A DNA stretch of 64,000 bases from Pseudomonas abietaniphila (lineage in GTDB: Bacteria; Pseudomonadota; Gammaproteobacteria; Pseudomonadales; Pseudomonadaceae): contig NZ_FNCO01000002.1 in NCBI RefSeq assembly GCF_900100795.1, positions 1 through 64,000 of the forward strand, read 5' to 3'. The notes under the pieces were generated by a model that was not told where the DNA came from, ran no database searches, and was given only the letters and a program-made list of their open reading frames with translations. This document shows positions 36,687-46,099 of this stretch, piece after piece. The first letter of the stretch is position 1, and every line of letters begins with the position of its first letter. The position numbers were made by a program, and so were the translations under genes.

Positions 36687-37238
36687 ATGTTCTTTACGTT
36701 ACGCACGTTCTTCCTCGCAGGTCTGTGCCTGCCCTTAGGTCTCAACTTCGCGTCGGCGTCCGACGCCATGATCGTCTGGCCGAGTGACTGGGAAGTGGAA
36801 GCCTTGCCTCAGCCGCCTTCAACGCCTGTCCATCCCTCGGTGCAAATCCGTCAGCGAGCCGTCAAGAATGATCAGAACGGTGATCCGGCGATGGTGGTGG
36901 AGCTGACGCAGACCCGATTGCAACCCGGTCATGACGTCAACGTACAAGGCGTATTGCTGGAAATGCGCAAGGCCGTGCAGGTCAATTTCGTCCGCAGCGG
37001 GTTTCAGAGTGTCTGCACAAAGATGAAAGACAGCACGCTGAGCGAGGTTCCCGCCATGGAGACGACCTGCACGATCACGCAGAACGGGGCGCACGTGATG
37101 ACCCAGACCCTCGTGGCGGCAGCCAATAAGGAGATGGCCTGGTCGTTGTCCTACGCGGGGTCGGCGGATGGCTATGCGGCCAACAAGGAGGAAGTTCTGC
37201 GGATCCGCGACAGCCTGCGTCTGGATGTAACGCCGTGA
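36687..37238 (+). CDS. Exported hypothetical protein (DUF4946-like)
   Basis: The 183-residue precursor begins with a signal peptide ('MFFTLRTFFLAGLCLPLGLN' with cleavage near 'ASASD'), so the ATG at 36687 is preferred over the frame opening at 36540. The mature part starts 'AMIVWPSDWEVEALPQPP' and contains two Cys ('SVCTKMKD' and 'ETTCTIT') that may pair in the periplasm. It resembles a Pseudomonas family I recall as DUF4946, but I cannot confirm this. No function is known. It is divergent from gloA. Confidence 0.75.
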   Translation: MFFTLRTFFLAGLCLPLGLNFASASDAMIVWPSDWEVEALPQPPSTPVHPSVQIRQRAVKNDQNGDPAMVVELTQTRLQPGHDVNVQGVLLEMRKAVQVNFVRSGFQSVCTKMKDSTLSEVPAMETTCTITQNGAHVMTQTLVAAANKEMAWSLSYAGSADGYAANKEEVLRIRDSLRLDVTP

Positions 37239-37275
37239 TCGAAAGTGAACGGGTTCAAATCGCAGGCATTAAGAA

Positions 37276-37291
37276 GCCCGCCGAAGCGGGC
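37276..37291 (+). terminator. Hairpin after the exported protein gene
   Basis: The stem 'gcccgc'/'gcgggc' closes on a 'cgaa' loop 37 bases after the stop codon. No T-run follows, so it is a weak terminator or an RNA-stabilising stem. The rest of 37239-37634 shows no supported gene. Confidence 0.45.
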
Positions 37292-37634
37292 ATGGGGTGC
37301 TAATCCTTTAGCTGTGTCCATCGTGTAGAACCGCATGTGAAAAAAGTGTGAAGATTCGCGCCCTTTGCCAGCCAAACAGATGAAGGGGCCTTCATCGTCA
37401 ATAATGCGCGTGTCAGCGAATTATTTTGGCGCCTGAAATCAGTCTGGCTGATAACACGAATTCATTACTCCTTTGTATAGGGTGCAATGGGGGGTATGAA
37501 CATCAAAGTGTCGAACAGTGAGTCGGCGCGCCTCGACGGGATTTATACGAAGTTGAACTCTGGCTCGCAAACCATCCACTATCCAGACTTGCCGTTTCAC
37601 CGCCTGTCAATTATTTGTCTGCTTAAATACGCTT

Positions 37635-37667
37635 ATAAAAAAGCCCCGAAGAACGGGGCTTTTTTAT
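37635..37667. terminator. Bidirectional terminator before the mvaU-like gene end
   Basis: The stem 'aaaaaagccccg'/'cggggctttttt' is fully symmetric with T-runs on both strands. It lies 28 bases past the stop of the minus-strand mvaU-like gene and is most likely its terminator. Confidence 0.9.
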
Positions 37668-37694
37668 AAGGCTTTGGTCGTGCAGCCGTGACGA

Positions 37695-38057
37695 TCAGCC
37701 ACGCAACCAGGAATCGACAGTCTCGGCACCGTACTGTTCTTTCCAGGACTTCAGGCCGCGGTGATTGCCACCTTTGGTTTCGATCAGTTCGCCGGTGTGC
37801 GGGTTCTGATACACCTTGACCACACGGGCGCGGCGGCGTTTTGGGCCCGCCGGTGCAGCGGTGGCGGTGGATGGGTTCGGATCAAGGATGGCGATGATGT
37901 CACGCAGGCTCTTGTCGTACGTGTTCATCAGGGCCTGGAGCTTCTGCTCGAACTCGATCTCCTTTTTCAACCCGGCGTCATTCTTCAGGCTTTCCAGCTG
38001 AGCCAGCTGTTCCTGAAGGGCTTTTTCTGCTGCGCGAAACTCGGCAAGTCTGGACAA
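37695..38057 (-). CDS. mvaU: H-NS-family nucleoid protein, MvaU/MvaT type
   Basis: The 120-residue protein has an N-terminal oligomerising coiled coil (about 1-60, 'LAEFRAAEKALQEQLAQLES', 'IEFEQKLQALM') and a C-terminal DNA-binding domain with the family core 'NPHTGELIETKGGNHRGLK' and end 'VDSWLRG'. Such proteins silence AT-rich, often foreign, DNA. The start is a TTG at 38057, with 'ccggag' about nine bases upstream; the N-terminus matches MvaU at that point. The AT-rich island at 45.7-50 kb would be an expected target; this is inference. Confidence 0.93.
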   Translation of the reverse strand: MSRLAEFRAAEKALQEQLAQLESLKNDAGLKKEIEFEQKLQALMNTYDKSLRDIIAILDPNPSTATAAPAGPKRRRARVVKVYQNPHTGELIETKGGNHRGLKSWKEQYGAETVDSWLRG

Positions 38058-38425
38058 ATATAGTACTCCGGCGATAAATGGCTGTTGTCAGCCCAACGCA
38101 AGCTACATGGACGCACGTCAGGGTCCTGTGCTCATTTTGTCACTACCCCGATGCCTTGACGGATCAAGATTTGAAGAAACTAACGTTGCGCTGTCAGCTT
38201 CACGTCCGTGGCGGGGGTAGTTGTGATGCGCGACGGACAAATAATGCACGTTTTTTTCGAGTTGTAAAATAGGTGAGGTGCAATTGTTAAATGAAAGATC
38301 ACGGCAAACATAAACCGGTCTGACAAAAACTGACAACACGGGTGTAAAGCCTTGTAAGTAATTTCTCAAACTAGGCCAATACGGGAAACTATCGGTGCTG
38401 CGCCCAATGCCGCTGTTTTCGCCAT
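38058..38425. promoter_or_regulatory. Upstream region of the mvaU-like gene
   Basis: These 368 bases lie between the mvaU-like start and the end of the TPR gene. They are AT-richer near 38230-38300 and should contain the mvaU promoter and the end of the TPR transcript. No gene is supported. Confidence 0.4.
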
Positions 38426-39523
38426 CTACAGGCCTTGTTGCAAGGCCGGGTCATCGGGATTGAGCTGCTCGAGCTCTGCGAGGAGTACCTGAACTTTCTG
38501 CAATTGACCGTTTTCCTGCCAATAACGAATCAACAGCGTTCGGGCGCGCCGATTGGCCGGTTGCCGCTGCAGGATGTCTTCAAGCTGACGCTGCGCCGGC
38601 TCCAGTTGGTGAAGGTCATGCAGAGCCGCCGCGAGATCGTATCGATAAACAGTGTTCTCGGGTTCCAGCTCCACCGCTTTGGCCATGGCCAGCAACGCAT
38701 ACTCATTCTGCTGATGCCGCAACAGCCACTTGCCGAGCTCATATTGGAGTAATGCCGACTGTGGGTGCTTCTCAAGCAACTGAGCGAGTTGTTGACGCGA
38801 ACGGTCGGTCTGGCCGCGCTGGTCCAACAGTTGAACCTGGGCGACTGCTGCCTGAAGGTTGTTGGGCTCCAGTTTCAGCGCAAGGTCCAGCGCATCGAAG
38901 GCTTTTTCAAACGCGCCCGTGTTCACGAACAGCTTCGCCAGTTCCAGCTGGCTTTCACCGTTGGGCGGTTGAGAGGCCAGGGTGTTCTGGTATTGCTCGG
39001 CGGCGTCCTGAACGCTTGCGTAATACAACCCCAGATCATCAGGGGTCAGCCCAAGCAGTGCGCGGACTGCGCAGAAGCGTACGCTCTGATCGGGATCGTC
39101 CAGTAAGGGACCTATCAGGACGCTGCGTTGAGCGTCTGGCACCAGGGCGGCGACGGTGTCGATGGCGGTTTGCTGGACAAGCGGAGCAGGGCGCTTGAGG
39201 TCGCCGTCGAGAATTTTCAGCGCCTGGGGGCTGGGGTAATTGGCCAGCTCAGTGAGCAGGCCTGAGCGCCGAATGTCCGACAGGTCGGTTCGGCTCAATT
39301 GCTGATAAAGGACACGCGCCGCGCCGGGTTTACCGTTGTGGGCTTGTTCCAGTGCTTCGGCATAGCTGTGATTGACCACCGGCGCGGGTGGCGGTGCGCG
39401 CCAGCCATGGACCAGCAAACCGACAGCGATGATCAGCGCCAATGCGCCCAGTGCGATCACATTCAGCCAACGGCGGCGATTTTTTAGAGGGGCCGGAGGG
39501 TGCGGCGAAGACGGGATAGGCAT
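38426..39523 (-). CDS. Membrane-anchored TPR protein with HEAT-like segment
   Basis: The 365-residue protein has a basic N-terminus ('PLKNRRRWLN'), one transmembrane helix ('VIALGALALIIAVGLLV') and then a long helical periplasmic or cytoplasmic part. Residues about 90-170 look like HEAT repeats ('ALKILDGDLKRPAPLVQQTA', 'LLDDPDQSVRFCAVRALLGL'). Residues about 200-365 are TPRs ('GESQLELAKLFVNTGAFEKA', 'ALKLEPNNLQAAVAQVQLLD' and later copies). Such proteins act as scaffolds; the partner is unknown. The ATG at 39523 starts the sensible protein. A terminator at 39605-39636 separates it from oprN upstream, so it is probably not part of the pump. Confidence 0.83.
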   Translation of the reverse strand: MPIPSSPHPPAPLKNRRRWLNVIALGALALIIAVGLLVHGWRAPPPAPVVNHSYAEALEQAHNGKPGAARVLYQQLSRTDLSDIRRSGLLTELANYPSPQALKILDGDLKRPAPLVQQTAIDTVAALVPDAQRSVLIGPLLDDPDQSVRFCAVRALLGLTPDDLGLYYASVQDAAEQYQNTLASQPPNGESQLELAKLFVNTGAFEKAFDALDLALKLEPNNLQAAVAQVQLLDQRGQTDRSRQQLAQLLEKHPQSALLQYELGKWLLRHQQNEYALLAMAKAVELEPENTVYRYDLAAALHDLHQLEPAQRQLEDILQRQPANRRARTLLIRYWQENGQLQKVQVLLAELEQLNPDDPALQQGL

Positions 39524-39604
39524 ACCGATTTCCGTTTCTGCGTGAGCAGCAGCTTCGGGGAGAGTGGGGCGAGTGTCAAACAGCAATAACGCCCCCGGAA
39601 ACGG

Positions 39605-39636
39605 AAAAGCCCCGAACCTTGTGAGCCCGGGGCTTT
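39605..39636 (-). terminator. Terminator after oprN
   Basis: On the minus strand the stem 'aaagccccg'/'cggggcttt' is followed by T-rich sequence, 42 bases past the oprN stop. Confidence 0.85.
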
Positions 39637-39677
39637 GAGGGGCGGTGGGTGAACCGCCCCGCAACGGTTTCCGCGTG

Positions 39678-41075
39678 TCAGGCGTTTGGCTGCCAGCCGC
39701 CACCGAGCGCTTTGTAGATCGCGACGATGCCGCGATACAACTCGATCTCGGCCTGGGCCTGACTGTCCTCAGCCGCCAGACGTTCACGTTCGGCATCCAG
39801 CAGTACCAGGAAGTCAGCCGTGCCTTCCTTGTATTGAATGCTCGCCAGGTTGGCCGCCGAGCGACTCGCCTCGCTCTGACGCACCAGCGACACCAGACGT
39901 TGCTGGCGCTTGTCGTAATCGCTGAAGGCGTTCTCGGTTTCTTCCAGTGCCAGCAACACCTGCTGCTCGTAATTGGCCAGGGCCCCTTCGGCGTCGGCGT
40001 TGGCGCCCCGGATGCGCGCTTTCACGCTGCCCAGGTCAAATGCCGCCCACGTGATGCTCGGGCCAAGGCCCCATGCTTGCGCGGCACCGGAGCCGATCTG
40101 CGAACCACGGCTGGCGGTGAAACCCAGGAAACCGCTCAGGCTGACCCGTGGAAACAGGTCGGCGGTCTGCACGCCGATGCGCGCGGTCTGAGCCGCCAGT
40201 TGCCGCTCGGCGCTGCGCACGTCGGGACGGTTTTCCAGCAGTTTGGTGGGATCGCCAATCGGCAATGCCTTGGAGATCGCGGGCAGCTTGGCAGGCGCCA
40301 GGCTGACGGTCATGGCATCCGGGCGCTCACCGAGCAGGGTGGCGATACGGTTGCGCTCACGGACCTGTTCGGCCTGCAACTGCGGAATGGTCGCCTCAAC
40401 AGCGGCCAGCCGTGCATCGGCACGCACCACATCGATTTCGTTGCCCACGCCTTCATCACGCAGTTGCACGGTCACGTTGCGCGAGTCCTGCTGGTTTTTC
40501 AGGTTGTCCCGGGCAATGTTTTCGCGCAGTTGCGCGCCACGCAGCTGGCCATAGGCATCGACCAGCTCGGCGATCATGGTGACTTGCAGCTGATACAGGT
40601 TGGCCTCGGCCACTTGCTGATCGGCCTCGCTGGCTTCCAGTTCGCGCTGGATGCGACCGAACAGGTCGATTTCCCACGCCATGTCCAGGCCCAGGTCATA
40701 GCGTTCCTGGTTGACCCGGTGCTCGGTTTCACCCGGCACCTGAGCGCGGCCGATCTGGCTGCTGGCGCGGCTGGTGACCACCGGCATGGCATCGTTGCTG
40801 ATGTCATCGCGGATAGCGCGAGCCGCTTTCAGGCGGGCGAATGCCACACGCAATTCACGGTTGCCTTGCAGGGATTGCGCAACAAGCTTGTTCAGGGTCG
40901 GGTCGTCGAACTGCTGCCACCAGATGGTTTCGGTACGGCTGCGGTCGTAGGCGCCCTGGGCAGCGGCCTGAACATTGGCCGCCGCGGTGTCCGGCTTCTT
41001 GTAGTCAGGGCCGACGGCACAGGCCGCCAGCGCCAGGACCAACAGGCTCGGCAGGAAGAGTTTTGCAGCCTTCAT
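39678..41075 (-). CDS. oprN: Outer-membrane efflux channel OprN (RND pump)
   Basis: The 465-residue lipoprotein has a signal peptide with lipobox 'LALAAC' followed by 'AVGPDYKKPDT'. Two outer-membrane efflux protein repeats follow, with 'WWQQFDDPTLNKLV', 'YDLGLDMAWEIDLFGRI', 'RPDVRSAERQLAAQTARIGV' and the end 'YKALGGGWQPNA', all close to P. aeruginosa OprN from memory. The trimer forms the TolC-like exit duct. The start ATG overlaps the mexF stop by one base (TGATG); a TTG just before it is ignored. Confidence 0.93.
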   Translation of the reverse strand: MKAAKLFLPSLLVLALAACAVGPDYKKPDTAAANVQAAAQGAYDRSRTETIWWQQFDDPTLNKLVAQSLQGNRELRVAFARLKAARAIRDDISNDAMPVVTSRASSQIGRAQVPGETEHRVNQERYDLGLDMAWEIDLFGRIQRELEASEADQQVAEANLYQLQVTMIAELVDAYGQLRGAQLRENIARDNLKNQQDSRNVTVQLRDEGVGNEIDVVRADARLAAVEATIPQLQAEQVRERNRIATLLGERPDAMTVSLAPAKLPAISKALPIGDPTKLLENRPDVRSAERQLAAQTARIGVQTADLFPRVSLSGFLGFTASRGSQIGSGAAQAWGLGPSITWAAFDLGSVKARIRGANADAEGALANYEQQVLLALEETENAFSDYDKRQQRLVSLVRQSEASRSAANLASIQYKEGTADFLVLLDAERERLAAEDSQAQAEIELYRGIVAIYKALGGGWQPNA

Positions 41076-44000
41076 CAATGAGCCTCCGAAGAGATGGTCT
41101 GAACCCGTTGAGCCTTGGCCGCCTTGCGTGCCTCTTTGCGTCCAACGTAGTTACGAATCAGCACATAGAACACAGGCGTCAGCAGCAGACCAAAGAAGGT
41201 CACGCCGAGCATCCCCGAGAACACGGCCACGCCCATGGCATGACGCATCTCGGCACCGGCACCGCTGGACAGAACCAGGGGCACCACACCCATGATGAAC
41301 GCGAAGGAGGTCATCAGGATCGGACGCAGACGCAGGCGGCACGCTTCCAGAACGGCTTCCAGCGGGGTTTTGCCTTTTTCCTGTTCATCCTTGGCGAACT
41401 CGACGATAAGGATCGCGTTCTTGCACGCCAGGCCCACCAGTACGATCAAGCCGATCTGGGTGAAGATGTTGTTGTCGCTGCCCGCGATGATCACACCGGC
41501 AATGGCCGACAGCAGGGTCATCGGTACGATCAGGATCACCGCCAGTGGCAGGCTCCAGCTTTCGTACAACGCCGCCAGTACCAGGAACGCCAACAGTACG
41601 CAGAGCGGGAAGACCAGCAGCGCCGTGTTGCCCGACAGGATCTGTTGGTAGGTCAGGTCGGTCCACTCGTAGGTCATGCCGTTAGGCAATTCCTCTTTGA
41701 GCAGCTTGTTCATGGCCGCCTCTGCCTGACCCGAGCTATAGCCAGGGCCCGCCGCGCCGTTGATTTCGGCGGTGATGAAACCGTTGTAGTGCATCACGCG
41801 GTCCGGGCCGGACGAATTGGTGACGTGCAGCAGGGTCGCCAACGGGATCATCTCACCCAGGTTGTTACGCACTTTCAGCTGACCGATCTGCTCGGCGTCC
41901 TGACGGAACTGTTGTTCTGCCTGAACGTTGACCTGATAGGTACGGCCGAAACGGTTGAAGTCGTTCGCATACAGTGAACCCAGGTACACCTGAAGGGTGT
42001 CGAAGATGTCGCTGATGGCCACGCCGTGCGTCTTGGCTTTCTCGCGGTCGATGGCGGCGTCCACTTGCGGCACGTTCACGGTGTAGCTGGTGAACAGGGC
42101 TGCCAGTTCCGGCACGCTGCGGCTCTTGGCGATGACGTTCATCGTCTCTTTATAGAGTTCGTCGTAACCCAGGTTGCCACGGTCTTCGATCTGCAGACGG
42201 AAACCGCCGATCGTGCCCAGGCCCTGTACCGGCGGCGGCGGGAAGATCGCCATGTAGGCTTCCTGGATCGACGCGTATTTGCCGTTGAGCGCACCGGCGA
42301 TGGCGCCAGCGGACTCACTGGCGTCCTTGCGCTCGTCGAACGGCTTGAGCGTCACGAACACGATGCCGGAGTTCGGGCTGTTGGTGAAACCGTTGATCGA
42401 CAGGCCCGGGAAGGCCACGGCGCTTTCGACGCCCGGTTGCTTCAGGGCGATATCGGACATGCGCTTGATCACGTCTTCGGTGCGGTCAAGGCTCGCGGCG
42501 TCCGGCAGTTGCGCGAAGGCCACCAGGTACTGCTTGTCCTGCTGCGGCACAAAGCCAGTTGGCGTGCTCGAGAAACCCAGCCATGTCATGACGATCAGGC
42601 CCGCGTAGACCACCAGCGCCACGCCGCTGATGCGGATCACGCGGCCAACCGTGCTGACATAGCCGTTACTGGCTTTGACAAAGAAGCGGTTGAAGGGACG
42701 GAACAACCAGCCACCTAACAGTTTGTCGAGGAAGCGCGAGAAGCCGTCTTTCGGGGCATCGTGAGAACGCAGCAGCACGGCAGCCAGGGCGGGCGACAGG
42801 GTCAGGGAGTTGAACGCCGAGATCACCGTCGAGATCGCAATGGTCAGGGCAAACTGTTTATAGAACTGCCCCGTGAGACCGGAGATGAAGGCCGCCGGGA
42901 CGAACACGGCACACAGCACCAGCGCCGTCGCGATGATCGGGCCCGTCACTTCGCGCATGGCGATCTGCGTGGCTTCCATCGGCTCGTGGCCGAGTTCGAT
43001 GTTCCGCTCGACGTTTTCCACCACCACGATGGCGTCGTCCACGACGATACCGATCGCCAGTACCAGGCCAAACAGCGACAGCGCGTTGAGGGAGAAGCCG
43101 AACAGGTGCATGACGGCGAACGTACCGATCAGCGACACCGGCACAGCGGCCAGCGGGATGATCGAGGCGCGCCAGGTCTGCAGGAACAGGATCACCACCA
43201 GCACCACCAGAATCAGTGCTTCGAACAGCGTGTGAACAACCGCTTCGATCGAACCACGGACGAAGATGGTCGGGTCATAGACGATGCTGTAGTCCATGCC
43301 TTCCGGGAAGTTCTTCTTGAGCAGTTCCATCTCGCCGCGCACTTCGTTGGAAATGTCGATGGCGTTGGAGCCCGGACGCTGGAAGATCGGGATCGCGACC
43401 GCAGGCTGGTTATTCAGCAGCGAACGCAGCGCGTACTGGCTGGAGCCCAGTTCGACCCGTGCGATGTCTTTCACGCGGGTGATTTCGCCGTTTTCGCCAG
43501 CACGAACGATGATGTTTTCGAACTCTTCCTCAGAGACCAGACGGCCTTGGGTGTTGATCGACATCTGGAAGCTGGTGGCGCTCGGAGAGGGCGGCGCGCC
43601 CAACTGGCCGGCGGCGACCTGACGGTTCTGTTCGCGGATCGCGTTGACGACGTCGGTGGCGGTGATGTTGCGCGAAGCGGTTTTGTTCGGGTCAAGCCAG
43701 ACGCGCAGCGAATAATCACCCATACCGAACAGCTGCACGTCACCGACACCGTTCAGGCGAGCGAGCTCGTCCTTGATGTTCAGCACCGCGTAGTTCGACA
43801 GGTAGAGCATGTCGTAGCGTTTGTCCGGCGAGGTCAGGTGGACCACCATGGTCAGGTCAGGGGAGGCCTTGTCCACGGTGATACCGATGCGGGTCACTTC
43901 TTCCGGCAGTTTCGGTTCGGTCCGGGTGACACGGTTCTGCACCTGTACTTGCGCGGTGTCCAGGTTGGTGCCCAGCGCGAAGGTAATGGTCAGGGTCAGT

Positions 44001-44266
44001 TTGCCGTCGGCGGTCGCCTGCGAGGACATGTACAGCATGTTCTCAACACCGGTGATCGCCTGTTCCAGTGGCGCGGCCACGGTTTCACCGATGACTTTCG
44101 GGTTGGCCCCCGGGAAGTTGGCGCGCACGACCACGGTCGGCGGCACGACTTCCGGGTATTCGCTGATCGGGAGCTGGAACAGCGAAATGGCACCGGCGAT
44201 CAGGATCAACAGCGACAGCACCGCTGCGAAGATCGGCCGCGTGATAAAGAATTTGGAGAAATTCAT
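41075..44266 (-). CDS. mexF: RND multidrug efflux transporter MexF
   Basis: The 1063-residue inner-membrane antiporter has the AcrB/MexB plan: TM1 in 'FFITRPIFAAVLSLLILIA', a large periplasmic porter domain, TM2-6 with 'LVLAIGIVVDDAIVVVENVE' (proton-relay Asp pair), a second porter domain, and TM8-12 with 'GLACKNAILIVEFA' and 'MTSFAFIMGVVPLVLSSGA'. The MexF class exports chloramphenicol, fluoroquinolones, trimethoprim and some quorum-sensing precursors. It starts 12 bases after mexE and is fused in translation with oprN by TGATG. Confidence 0.95.
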   Translation of the reverse strand: MNFSKFFITRPIFAAVLSLLILIAGAISLFQLPISEYPEVVPPTVVVRANFPGANPKVIGETVAAPLEQAITGVENMLYMSSQATADGKLTLTITFALGTNLDTAQVQVQNRVTRTEPKLPEEVTRIGITVDKASPDLTMVVHLTSPDKRYDMLYLSNYAVLNIKDELARLNGVGDVQLFGMGDYSLRVWLDPNKTASRNITATDVVNAIREQNRQVAAGQLGAPPSPSATSFQMSINTQGRLVSEEEFENIIVRAGENGEITRVKDIARVELGSSQYALRSLLNNQPAVAIPIFQRPGSNAIDISNEVRGEMELLKKNFPEGMDYSIVYDPTIFVRGSIEAVVHTLFEALILVVLVVILFLQTWRASIIPLAAVPVSLIGTFAVMHLFGFSLNALSLFGLVLAIGIVVDDAIVVVENVERNIELGHEPMEATQIAMREVTGPIIATALVLCAVFVPAAFISGLTGQFYKQFALTIAISTVISAFNSLTLSPALAAVLLRSHDAPKDGFSRFLDKLLGGWLFRPFNRFFVKASNGYVSTVGRVIRISGVALVVYAGLIVMTWLGFSSTPTGFVPQQDKQYLVAFAQLPDAASLDRTEDVIKRMSDIALKQPGVESAVAFPGLSINGFTNSPNSGIVFVTLKPFDERKDASESAGAIAGALNGKYASIQEAYMAIFPPPPVQGLGTIGGFRLQIEDRGNLGYDELYKETMNVIAKSRSVPELAALFTSYTVNVPQVDAAIDREKAKTHGVAISDIFDTLQVYLGSLYANDFNRFGRTYQVNVQAEQQFRQDAEQIGQLKVRNNLGEMIPLATLLHVTNSSGPDRVMHYNGFITAEINGAAGPGYSSGQAEAAMNKLLKEELPNGMTYEWTDLTYQQILSGNTALLVFPLCVLLAFLVLAALYESWSLPLAVILIVPMTLLSAIAGVIIAGSDNNIFTQIGLIVLVGLACKNAILIVEFAKDEQEKGKTPLEAVLEACRLRLRPILMTSFAFIMGVVPLVLSSGAGAEMRHAMGVAVFSGMLGVTFFGLLLTPVFYVLIRNYVGRKEARKAAKAQRVQTISSEAH

Positions 44267-44278
44267 TGAGTGAGTCCC

Positions 44279-45523
44279 TTAACCGCGTGGCGTAGCGGCA
44301 GCGGCAACCTTGGCGTCCAGTTTTGACTGGGCTTTGGGTTGATTGCTGGCTTCAAGTGCTTGGCGTTGTTGTTGCAGCGCAGCGAGTGTTTCAGCACTGG
44401 CCATCGGGGTGTCTTGCGGGTCAATCGGCGAACCGGGACGCACGCGCTGCAGGCCGCTGACGACGATGCGGTCGTCCTTGGCCAGACCGCTGCGCACGAT
44501 GCGCAGGCCTTCAAGCTTCGGCCCCAGGTCAACATTGCGATAGGTCGCTTTGTTGTCCTTGTCGACCACCAGCACGAATTTCTTGCCCAGGTCGGTGCCG
44601 ACCGCTTCGTCTTTGATCAGCATGGCCGAGTAGGTGCCGCTGCCGACCAGCTTCAGGCGAGCGTACAGGCCCGGGGTGTATTCACCCTTGCTGTTGTCGA
44701 ACACGGCGCGACCGCGAATGGTGCCGGTCCGTGGATTGACCTGGTTGTCGATGAAGTTCATCTGGCCCAGGTGCGGGTTCTCGACTTCGTCGGACAGTCC
44801 CATGTACACCGGCGTGGTGGCGCCACGTTTGCCATCGCGCGCCAACTGGTTGTATTTGAGAAACACGCGCTCGTCGGCGTCGAAGTAGGCGTAGACCTTG
44901 TCGGTGGAAACGACGCTGGTGAGGATGCTCTGATCGGCGGTGACGATGTTGCCGGCGGTGATTTCCGCACGGCTGACGCGACCGGTGATCGGCGCGGTCA
45001 CGCGGGTAAAGCTCAGGTTCAGACGGGCCAGATCTAACTGGGCCTGAATGGCCGCGACTGCCGCCTTGGATTCTTGTGCGGTGGTGGTCCGCGAGTCGGC
45101 CAGTTCGGCCGAGATGGCGTTGTTGGTGCGCAGACGTTCACCACGCTGGGCTTCGTTGTTGCTGCGCACCGACGCGGCCTTGGCCTGTTGCAGCTGTGCG
45201 TCCAGGCGATGAACTTCGGCTTCGAACGGGCGAGGGTCGATCTGGAACAACAGGTCGCCTTTCTTCACCAGTGCGCCGTCAGTGAACGCTACCGAGTCGA
45301 TCTGACCGGAGACACGAGGACGAACCTGCACGGTTTCCGGCGCTTCCAGACGCGCAGTGACTTCGTCCCATTCATTGACCGGCTGCTCAAGCACCTTGGC
45401 GACGTTGACTTTGGCCGCAGCCGGCGCCTGAGCTGCCGATTCCGGGCCTTTTCCGCAAGCGCTGAGTACCACCAGAGCCAACGCGGCAAGGGGGTAGCGC
45501 AAAGGAGTAAGTGACTGAACCAT
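44279..45523 (-). CDS. mexE: RND periplasmic adaptor MexE
   Basis: The 414-residue adaptor has a lipoprotein signal with 'LVVLSACGKGPES', then the lipoyl/barrel-sandwich halves ('VRPRVSGQIDSVAFTDGALV', 'LSFTRVTAPITGRVSRAEIT'), a hairpin of helices around 'LDAQLQQAKAASVRSNNEAQ', a beta-barrel and the membrane-proximal domain. The end 'AATPRG' matches MexE. It is the first gene of mexE-mexF-oprN. No mexS or mexT lies upstream; instead the gene borders the repeat-flanked island, and I could not find a convincing LysR-type nod box in the 140 bases before the repeat. Confidence 0.95.
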   Translation of the reverse strand: MVQSLTPLRYPLAALALVVLSACGKGPESAAQAPAAAKVNVAKVLEQPVNEWDEVTARLEAPETVQVRPRVSGQIDSVAFTDGALVKKGDLLFQIDPRPFEAEVHRLDAQLQQAKAASVRSNNEAQRGERLRTNNAISAELADSRTTTAQESKAAVAAIQAQLDLARLNLSFTRVTAPITGRVSRAEITAGNIVTADQSILTSVVSTDKVYAYFDADERVFLKYNQLARDGKRGATTPVYMGLSDEVENPHLGQMNFIDNQVNPRTGTIRGRAVFDNSKGEYTPGLYARLKLVGSGTYSAMLIKDEAVGTDLGKKFVLVVDKDNKATYRNVDLGPKLEGLRIVRSGLAKDDRIVVSGLQRVRPGSPIDPQDTPMASAETLAALQQQRQALEASNQPKAQSKLDAKVAAAATPRG

Positions 45524-45662
45524 GGGAAAATCCGCCGATGTTATTTGAGATGGGCGGATTCTGTTCCCGGGGGTTTTATTGCACGAATCGAATACGACGA
45601 AGGTAACTATCAGTGGGAATGATATTTGCCAGCGTGAAGGCTCTGGGACGGGCGATTAGACG

Positions 45663-45813
45663 AGACTGTCCGGGTCGCCAAAAAACATTTTGACTGGGCT
45701 CTAGCACGGTGTTTTCAGGCCGAGAAAGTTTTGGTTTGCCCCCAATTGTGCCCCCATTCACATCGGGTGTGCGAGCGACCGCGAATGGCGACTTCTGATG
45801 GAGTCCAGTATGG
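45663..45813. repeat. Island-flanking direct repeat, left copy
   Basis: This segment is a diverged copy of 49906-50055 in the same orientation. Shared parts include 'gggtcgccaaa', 'aacattttgact', 'gctctag', 'ttttcaggc', the 'gccccca'-type blocks and the end 'ttctgat.gag.cca..atgg'. The pair brackets the AT-rich segment with the transposase remnant and cargo genes. It may be an old attachment-site duplication or two copies of a separate repeat; no integrase is present. Confidence 0.65.
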
Positions 45814-46099
45814 CAGTGGCTGGTAATCAGCGCGCCTCCGTATACTGGATAGCAACTCGTATCGGGATCCTTGGTCGTTCGGCAGCTATCCAGAAATTGA
45901 CTCGTGAGATGCTCTTACATCTGTGTAATGTAGTGAGGGCACTGGTTGCTAAGGGCGTCGATCCGGGTGTCTATCGACAGCCGGAGCGTAATGCCCGGCG
46001 CCTGGCTGCGGAAAACGCGTAAGGTTGAGATAGTTCCCCGATTGCCAGATGAACTGGCCGTAACCCAGTTCACAGGCGATATCGAAGTCCTCGGAGAGG
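45814..46099. other. Unassigned remnant between repeat and transposase pseudogene
   Basis: A forward frame up to 46022 reads 'VAGNQRASVYWIATRIGILG' and onward, ending 'ERNARRLAAENA'. It looks like a decayed gene piece rather than a complete gene. Overlapping it on the minus strand, at 46022-46140, is a protein-like stretch including 'FDNIRNQLRDFNLSEDFDIA'. Neither has a start, a length or a neighbour that would support an intact gene. Confidence 0.3.

Noticed and set aside
37487..37669. 60-codon frame ending in the terminator before the mvaU-like gene
   Set aside because: Its C-terminus is a translation of the terminator hairpin, and no family resemblance is seen.
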